Both the position numbers and the translations under genes were made by a program. Of a DNA stretch of 64,000 bases, positions 58,796-64,000 are shown piece by piece; the stretch's first letter is position 1, and each line of letters begins with the position of its first letter. Source of the stretch: Streptomyces sp. NBC_01429. Its GTDB lineage: Bacteria; Actinomycetota; Actinomycetes; Streptomycetales; Streptomycetaceae. The stretch covers positions 5,855,501-5,919,500 of the forward strand of contig NZ_CP109599.1 of NCBI RefSeq assembly GCF_036231945.1, in the 5' to 3' direction. The notes below the pieces were generated by a model. The model was not told where the DNA came from, did no database searches, and was given only the letters and a program-made list of their open reading frames with translations.

Positions 58796-59560
58796 ATGGG
58801 TCACTGGTTTCACCAGAACATCGTCGAGCCGGGCAAGCTCCCCACGCTGCTCGCCCTCGCCTCCTTCGTGCTCACCTTCGCCCTGACCCGTACGGTCACC
58901 CGGCTCATCCGGGCCGGCAAGGGGCCGTTCCGGAACATCGCGCCGGGCGGGGTGCACATCCACCACGTGGTGCCCGGCGTCATCCTGACCGTGATCGGCG
59001 GCTTCGGCGCGGTCGGCAGCGGCCGGCACGGGATCGGCGCCTCGGTCTGCGCGGTGATCTTCGGCGTGGGCGCGGGCCTGGTGCTCGACGAGTTCGCGCT
59101 GATCCTGCACCTGCACGACGTCTACTGGACCGAGCAGGGCCGGCAGAGCGTGGAAGCCGTGATCATGGCCGCCGCGCTGGCGCTGCTGGTGCTCAGCGGG
59201 TTCTCGCCGCTCGACGTCAGCTCGCTGACCCCCGGTCAGCAGCAGAGCCGGGGCTCGGCCGTGCTGACGCTGCTCGTCAACTTCGTCTTCGTGCTCATCA
59301 CCCTCGTCAAGGGCAAGCTGCGGATGGCGCTCGTCGGCACCCTGGTGCCCTTCGTCGCGCTCGTCGGCGCGTTCCGGCTGGCCAAGCCGACCTCGCCGTA
59401 CGCCCGCCGCGTCTACCGCGACCGCCCCAAGGCGCGGGCCAGGGCCGCGCTGCGCGCCTACCGGCGCGACGCCCGCTGGGCGGGCCCGCGCCGCCGGATT
59501 CAGGACTGGATCGGCGGGACGCCCGACGGGGAACGGGGGCTGCCGCCGCGCGGCCGCTGA
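58796..59560 (+). CDS. Conserved integral membrane protein with H-I-H-H motif
   Basis: A 254-residue protein with about six helices and the segment G-G-V-H-I-H-H-V-V-P-G near residue 50, which may bind a metal. The middle has L-D-E-F-A-L-I-L-H-L-H-D-V-Y-W. The C-terminal ~55 residues are Arg-rich and cytoplasmic. Start ATG at 58796 after GCAGGTGG. I recall the family in Streptomyces but no function. The 3' end overlaps the convergent rhomboid-like gene by 61 bp. Confidence 0.8.
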   Translation: MGHWFHQNIVEPGKLPTLLALASFVLTFALTRTVTRLIRAGKGPFRNIAPGGVHIHHVVPGVILTVIGGFGAVGSGRHGIGASVCAVIFGVGAGLVLDEFALILHLHDVYWTEQGRQSVEAVIMAAALALLVLSGFSPLDVSSLTPGQQQSRGSAVLTLLVNFVFVLITLVKGKLRMALVGTLVPFVALVGAFRLAKPTSPYARRVYRDRPKARARAALRAYRRDARWAGPRRRIQDWIGGTPDGERGLPPRGR

Positions 59561-60204
59561 ATCCGGGAGAGCACCGCGCACACCACCAGGACGGCGGCCG
59601 TCGCCGCCAGATGCTCCCGCCCCGCCAGGTTGTCCTTGACGACGCACTCGACCACCAGGCCGGCGATCAGCGCCCCGCCCGTCCACCACGCGCGGTAGCG
59701 GCGGCACACGAAGAGCGCCAGCCCCACCACGGCGGCCGAGGGGCCGGTGTCGACGATCAGCGCGTCGGAGGCGGGCAGCCCGAAGAACGCGTCGGGCCCC
59801 AGCGCGATCCCCACGCGCGCGTAGAGCGTCCCGGCCAGCGTCGCCACGTACGCGATCACCAGCGTGCGCCACCGTCCCAGACAGATCTCGGCGAGCCCGA
59901 AGACCACCAGGATCTGCCCGAGCGCGCCCCACACCGGCAGGTCCAGGGCCGGTACGAACAGCGACAGCGGGGTACGCAGCAGGGCCACCCACAGCGGATC
60001 CTCGGCCCGTACCGCGCCGAGGTCCATCACCGGCCGGTAGCCCCACGGCTGGTTCTGCACGACCTGGAGGAGCCCCGTCAGCAGCACCGCCCCGATCGTC
60101 AGCGGAACGGCGCGCGGTCCGCGTGCCGCCAGCGCTCCCCGTACGGCCCGGACCGGCGGTCCCCATTCGCGGCGCGCGACCTCGCGCGGACCCGCACGGT
60201 TCAC
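59500..60204 (-). CDS. Rhomboid-like membrane protein
   Basis: A 234-residue protein with six predicted helices. D-T-G-P-S-A-A-V-V-G-L near residue 155 corresponds to the G-x-S-G motif of rhomboid proteases (one Gly is replaced), and R-E-H-L-A-A-T-A near 205 to the catalytic His. It may thus be an inactive or variant rhomboid. Its GTG overlaps the stop of the upstream MprF-like gene (GTGA), so the two are translationally coupled. Confidence 0.7.
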   Translation of the reverse strand: MNRAGPREVARREWGPPVRAVRGALAARGPRAVPLTIGAVLLTGLLQVVQNQPWGYRPVMDLGAVRAEDPLWVALLRTPLSLFVPALDLPVWGALGQILVVFGLAEICLGRWRTLVIAYVATLAGTLYARVGIALGPDAFFGLPASDALIVDTGPSAAVVGLALFVCRRYRAWWTGGALIAGLVVECVVKDNLAGREHLAATAAVLVVCAVLSRIQRPRGGSPRSPSGVPPIQS

Positions 60205-62015
60205 CGGCGGCTCTCCAGCCGTCTGCGGTGCAACCACCCCGGCAGGGCGGGCGCTTCGAGGAAGCCCTCGGCGCGGCCCGCCGCCACGCCGATGCGCAGC
60301 AGATCGGCGCTCTTCTCGAACAGCATGAAACGCGGCTCCCAGATCGGGCGGTACTTGGCGTTGGCGCGGTAGAGCGACTCGATCTGCCACCAGCGGGAGA
60401 AGAAGCTCAGCAGCGAACGCCACATCCGCAGCACCGGACCCGCGCCCAGCTTCGCGCCGCGCTCGAAGACGGACCTGAACATCGCGAAGTTCAGTGAGAC
60501 CTGAGTGATCCCGATCTCTCCGGCGCGCTGGAGGAGTTCGATGACCATGAACTCCATCAGGCCGTTCTCGCTGTCCCGGTCGCGGCGCATCAGGTCGAGC
60601 GAGAGGCCGTGCGGCCCCCAGGGCACGAAGCTCAGCACCGCCTTCAGCTCGCCGGTGCCGGGCCCCTCCGGGCCGTTCTCCCGGCATTCGAGCATCACGC
60701 ACCGCCCGTCGCCCGGGTCCCCGAGCCGGCCGAGCGCCATCGAGAAGCCGCGCTCGGTGGCACCGTCGCGCCAGTCATCGGCGCGGCGCAGCAGCTGGGC
60801 CATCTCGTCGGCGGGGATGTCCTCGTGGCGGCGGACGCGGACCTGGTAACCGGCGCGCGCGACCCGGTTGTACGCCTGGCGCACGGTCCGCATCGCACGC
60901 CCCTCCAGGGCGAAGTCGGCGGTCTCCACGATCGCCTCGTCGCCCAGCTCCAGCGCGTCCATGCCGTGCCGGGCGTAGATCGTGCCGGCCTCCTCGCTCG
61001 CCCCCATGACGGCCGGAATCCAGCCGTGCTCCCTGGCCTCGGCCAGCCACTGGTCGATCGCCCCGGGCCACGCCTCCGGATCGCCGATCGGATCGCCGGA
61101 CGCGAGGGAGACCCCGCCCACGACCCGGTAGGCGACGGCGGACTTCCCGCTCGGCGACCACATGACGCTCTTCTCGCGGCGCAGCGCGAAGTACCCCAGG
61201 GAATCGCGCTCCCCGTGCCGGTCGAGCAGCACCCGCAGCCGCGCCTCGTCGTCCTCGGTCAGCGGGTCGACGGCCCGGCGGGAGCGGAAGGCCGCGTACA
61301 GCACGGCGAGCAGCAGCAGGGTGGAGAGCACGTTGATGGTGACATTGACCCAGCCCGGCGTGGAGATCCCCGGGAAGCGGGCGCCGTCCGTGGACAGCGA
61401 GACCAGCCGCATCCCGCCGTACCGCCAGCGCTCGGCGAAGGTCGAACCGCCGTGCCCGGTGTTGGTGAGGGTGACGAGCAGATCGGCCAGCAGCGAGGCG
61501 GCCAGCAGACCGCCCACCGCCACGGCGGCGGCCAGCTTCGGATTGGACCGGTCGCCCTTGGCGTAGAACTCCCGCCGCCCCAGCAGCAGCGCGCCCACGA
61601 AGGCCGCGGTCAGGCCGAGGGAGACCCAGTTCTGCGGATAGTGCCGGATCTCCGGAAGGATCATCACGAGGGCGAGCAGCAGCAGGAAGGACCCGGCGAT
61701 CACGAGGTTGAGGATCCACGCGGCGCGCTTGCGGCGGCGCATGGTGATCGCGAGGAAGAGCGTGAAGGCGCCCGAGGCGAAGCCGGCCGTGAGCATGTAC
61801 GGGGTGAACAGGTCCTGGGTGTTGTGCCGCCGCAGATCCTGGCCGAAGGAGACCCAGAAGGCGCTCAGGAAGTTCATGAACGCGACGACGCGCAGGTACC
61901 AGACGGCGAACGCCGCGCTCCGCCGCGAACGCGCGGTGCCCCGCTCCGCGGTGACATCCCGGGCGGAGACCGGGGCCCGGGTCGATCGGTCGGCAGCCAA
62001 CTGAACATCTCCCAT
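60201..62015 (-). CDS. Phosphatidylglycerol lysyltransferase-like protein (MprF/DUF2156)
   Basis: A 604-residue protein with about six membrane helices in the first 240 residues, then a cytoplasmic ~330-residue DUF2156 domain (GNAT-like fold) typical of MprF C-termini, with L-G-Y-F-A-L-R-R-E-K, G-D-P-I-G-D-P and L-D-L-M-R-R-D-R-D near 515. MprF transfers a lysine from Lys-tRNA to phosphatidylglycerol, lowering envelope charge. The flippase part of classical MprF is shortened. ATG at 62015. Coupled to the rhomboid-like gene. Confidence 0.85.
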   Translation of the reverse strand: MGDVQLAADRSTRAPVSARDVTAERGTARSRRSAAFAVWYLRVVAFMNFLSAFWVSFGQDLRRHNTQDLFTPYMLTAGFASGAFTLFLAITMRRRKRAAWILNLVIAGSFLLLLALVMILPEIRHYPQNWVSLGLTAAFVGALLLGRREFYAKGDRSNPKLAAAVAVGGLLAASLLADLLVTLTNTGHGGSTFAERWRYGGMRLVSLSTDGARFPGISTPGWVNVTINVLSTLLLLAVLYAAFRSRRAVDPLTEDDEARLRVLLDRHGERDSLGYFALRREKSVMWSPSGKSAVAYRVVGGVSLASGDPIGDPEAWPGAIDQWLAEAREHGWIPAVMGASEEAGTIYARHGMDALELGDEAIVETADFALEGRAMRTVRQAYNRVARAGYQVRVRRHEDIPADEMAQLLRRADDWRDGATERGFSMALGRLGDPGDGRCVMLECRENGPEGPGTGELKAVLSFVPWGPHGLSLDLMRRDRDSENGLMEFMVIELLQRAGEIGITQVSLNFAMFRSVFERGAKLGAGPVLRMWRSLLSFFSRWWQIESLYRANAKYRPIWEPRFMLFEKSADLLRIGVAAGRAEGFLEAPALPGWLHRRRLESRR

Positions 62016-62054
62016 GAAACGCGATGATATGGGGCATCGCGTTCCACGTCGGAC

Positions 62055-62082
62055 GATGCGACCGCCGACCGGCGGTCGCATC
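62055..62082 (-). terminator. Hairpin terminator downstream of cobT
   Basis: GATGCGACCGCCG and CGGCGGTCGCATC form a perfect stem with a 2-3-base loop, between cobT and the MprF-like gene. Confidence 0.7.
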
Positions 62083-62089
62083 CGATGTC

Positions 62090-63181
62090 TCACTCGATCC
62101 CGATGGTTTCCTTCTCGGCGGATTCCTTCTCGGTCCCGGGCCGCTCCGGCAGCTCCGCCGCGAGAGCGGCGGCCGCCTGGACGAGCGGAAGCGCGAGCAG
62201 CGCCCCGGAACCTTCCCCCACAGTGACGCCCTGGTCGAGCAACGGGTTGAGCGCCATCCGGTCCAGCGCCTTCGCCTGCGCCGGCTCCCCGCTCAACTGC
62301 CCCGCCAGCCACCAGTCGGGCGCCCGGAACGCCGCCCGCTGCCCGACCAGCGCGCACGCCGCCGAGACCACGCCGTCCAGGATCACCGGCATCCGGCGCA
62401 CCGCGCTCTGGAGCAGGAAGCCCGTCATCGCCGCCAGATCGGCGCCGCCGACCGTCGCCAGCAGCTCCAGCTGGTCCCCGAGGACCGGCCGCGCCCGGCG
62501 CAGCGCGTCCCGGACCGCCGCGCACTTGCGCATCCACGCCAGGTCGTCGATGCCCGCGCCGCCCCGGCCGGTGACCACGGAGGCGTCCGTGCCGCACAGC
62601 GCGGCGATCAGCGTGGCCGCCGCCGTGGTGCCGCCGACGCTCAGATCGCCCAGGACGACCAGATCCGTCCCCGAGTCCGCCTCCTCGTCCGCGATCGCCA
62701 TGCCCAGCCGTACGGCCCGCTCCGCCTCCTCCGCGCTCAACGCGTCCTCGACGTCGATCCGCCCGCTGCCGCGCCGCACCCGATGACGTACCACCTCGTC
62801 GGGCAGCAGCCCGGGGTCGCAGTCGAGACCGGCGTCCACGATCCGTACCGGCACCTCCGCCCGGCGGGCCAGCACGGCGACCGGGCTCTCGCCCTCCAGC
62901 ACGGCCCGCACCAGCCGGTGCGCGCCCTTCGCGGGCCGCCCCGACACATCGAGGGAGGCCACCCCGTGGTCCCCGGCGAACAGCACCACGCGCGGCTGCC
63001 GGATCGCCCTGACCGGTACGGCACCCTGCGCGGCGGCCAGCCAGTCGCCCAGCTCGTCCAGGCGCCCGAGCGCCCCGGCCGGCACGGTCAGCCGCTCCCG
63101 GCGCTCTTCGGCGTCGCGCCGCATCGCGCCGTCGGGGCGCTCGATCAGGTCGGAGAAGTCGTCGAGATTAAGCGAACTCAT
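62090..63181 (-). CDS. cobT: Nicotinate-nucleotide--dimethylbenzimidazole phosphoribosyltransferase
   Basis: A 363-residue enzyme making α-ribazole phosphate for the lower ligand of cobalamin. Family motifs: G-R-L-D-E-L-G-D-W-L-A near residue 40, F-A-G-D-H-G-V-A near 70, G-D-L-S-V-G-G-T-T-A-A, and the catalytic Glu in V-G-E-G-S-G-A. A polar tail of ~25 residues is rich in Glu and Lys. ATG at 63181. It lies 49 bp downstream of cobU on the same strand. Confidence 0.93.
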   Translation of the reverse strand: MSSLNLDDFSDLIERPDGAMRRDAEERRERLTVPAGALGRLDELGDWLAAAQGAVPVRAIRQPRVVLFAGDHGVASLDVSGRPAKGAHRLVRAVLEGESPVAVLARRAEVPVRIVDAGLDCDPGLLPDEVVRHRVRRGSGRIDVEDALSAEEAERAVRLGMAIADEEADSGTDLVVLGDLSVGGTTAAATLIAALCGTDASVVTGRGGAGIDDLAWMRKCAAVRDALRRARPVLGDQLELLATVGGADLAAMTGFLLQSAVRRMPVILDGVVSAACALVGQRAAFRAPDWWLAGQLSGEPAQAKALDRMALNPLLDQGVTVGEGSGALLALPLVQAAAALAAELPERPGTEKESAEKETIGIE

Positions 63182-63230
63182 CCGCCGACACTATCGCTTG
63201 TCCTCCGCGGGCCCGGCTCGCCTCCGGCCC

Positions 63231-64000
63231 TCACCGCAGGGGCAGCGCCTGGCCCGCCACCACCAGCAGCAGGTGCTCGCACTCCGCCGCCACCGCCGCG
63301 TTCAGCCGGCCCAGTTCGTCGCGGAAGCGGCGGCCCGAGACGGTCGCGGGGACCACGCCCCCGCCCACCTCGTTGGTCACAGCGACGACCGTGCGCCGGG
63401 TCTCGCGCACCGCGCGCGCCAGCTCCGCCGTCCGGTCGCGCAGCGACTTCTCGCCGCCCGCCGCCCACGCCGCGTCGTCCCACGCGTTCACCCGGTCCAT
63501 CGCGTCCGTCAGCCACAGCGACAGGCAGTCGATCAGCAGCGGCGGACCGTCCTGGGCCAGCAGCGGCACCAGGTCACAGCTCTCGGTCGTCCGCCAGGAC
63601 GACGGCCGGCGCTCACGGTGCAGCCGTACCCGGGCGTCCCACTCCGGATCGCCGTCGCGCCCGCCGCCCGTCGCCACGTACAGCACGTCGGGGAAGGCCG
63701 CGAGCCGCCGCTCGGCCTCCCAGGACTTCCCCGAGCGCGCTCCGCCGGTCACCAGCGTGCGCCGGGGCACCTCCGGTACGGGGTGGTACGCGCCGACCGT
63801 CAGCGTCGTCCCGTCCGGCACGGCCCGCGCGCCCGCGGCGGCCAGCCGCCGGTCCAGTTCGGCGCCGGGCGGTACGTCGTGGTCCAGATGCACGGCGACC
63901 ACATCGGTCGCGGGCCCGATCGCCCCGGCCGCCCGCAGCCGGGCCACCGCGTCGGGCCGGCCGACCACATCCGCGGCGACCATGTCGTACGGAGCCGGCA
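63231..64000 (-). CDS. cobU: Adenosylcobinamide kinase/guanylyltransferase, partial at window end
   Basis: The reading frame is open to the last base, so the 5' end lies outside. At least 256 residues are in the window. The kinase domain starts around an internal P-loop V-T-G-G-A-R-S-G-K-S, followed by Y-V-A-T-G-G-G-R-D, H-R-E-R-R-P near 130, and V-T-N-E-V-G-G-G-V-V-P near 200. It phosphorylates and then guanylylates adenosylcobinamide. Before the P-loop there are more than 80 residues (V-A-V-H-L-D-H-D-V-P), part of an N-terminal extension found in actinobacterial CobU, which is not needed in the classic enzyme. Confidence 0.9.
   Translation of the reverse strand, partial: PAPYDMVAADVVGRPDAVARLRAAGAIGPATDVVAVHLDHDVPPGAELDRRLAAAGARAVPDGTTLTVGAYHPVPEVPRRTLVTGGARSGKSWEAERRLAAFPDVLYVATGGGRDGDPEWDARVRLHRERRPSSWRTTESCDLVPLLAQDGPPLLIDCLSLWLTDAMDRVNAWDDAAWAAGGEKSLRDRTAELARAVRETRRTVVAVTNEVGGGVVPATVSGRRFRDELGRLNAAVAAECEHLLLVVAGQALPLR

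Noticed and set aside
1..64000. tRNA and rRNA genes
   Set aside because: No TΨC-arm-like GGTTCGAATCC-type sequence or rRNA segment was noticed in reading either strand; a tRNA scan would be decisive.

Overview
The window is a high-GC actinobacterial chromosome segment, almost certainly Streptomyces. The grounds are strong G/C bias at third codon positions, many GTG starts, a eukaryotic-type glutamine synthetase (GlnII) beside a bacterial GlnA, long Ala/Pro-linked two-lipoyl E2, and a gene order (cobU-cobT, MprF-like, cobS, pepA, lpdA, sucB, gntR, aceE, lipB, lipA, DUF4191, RDD, glnA, glnII) that I recall from Streptomyces core chromosomes read in reverse. All identifications come from reading the sequence; no search was run.

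Layout. (1) 1-5305 is a stack of nested mobile elements. A group II intron sits in an IS5-like transposase gene. The intron ORF is split by two inverted copies of an 0.88-kb IS, which enclose a merR-NIPSNAP-like cassette that itself carries a 1.66-kb IS1380-family insertion with a CTAG target duplication. (2) 5315-8425 is a leftward operon: a small secreted cysteine-containing peptide, an ABC ATPase and two membrane proteins. It has an unusually AT-rich upstream region and is flanked by matching IS5-like end sequences (5296-5321 and 9107-9131), so it looks acquired and is the best candidate for an undescribed peptide export, immunity or stress system. (3) 9184-24576 is mostly regulators and envelope proteins: a STAND/TPR ATPase whose start codon lies inside a perfect dyad, a TetR regulator, a sigma-like/membrane fusion protein, a DUF1996 secreted protein, a two-component system, a PepSY membrane protein with a Met/His-rich loop and its probable partner, and a winged-helix regulator with a 39-codon neighbour.

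(4) 24791-39634 holds nitrogen assimilation and linked genes. glnII and glnA each have a GlnR-like operator. Between them are two decayed coupled genes, a Gfo/Idh oxidoreductase, secreted proteins, a crcB-DUF190-crcB fluoride operon with a possible RBS-sequestering hairpin, a second-type enolase, inorganic pyrophosphatase, a nitroreductase/hemerythrin fusion and a bile-acid-type symporter. (5) 39877-57634 centres on lipoate and central carbon metabolism: lipA, lipB, aceE, a GntR regulator, sucB, lpdA and pepA, with an FAD oxidoreductase, TIGR01777 epimerase, acetyltransferase and WYL regulator between. LipB and LipA make the lipoyl groups used by the E2, E1 acts upstream of it, and Lpd reoxidises it. 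A perfect palindrome before aceE is a likely operator for the adjacent GntR protein. (6) 57879-64000 carries late cobalamin nucleotide-loop assembly genes (cobS, cobT, partial cobU) and envelope genes (MprF-like plus rhomboid-like).

Most real genes run leftward (minus strand). Strong GC-rich hairpins separate many units. No rRNA, tRNA or CRISPR array was recognised.
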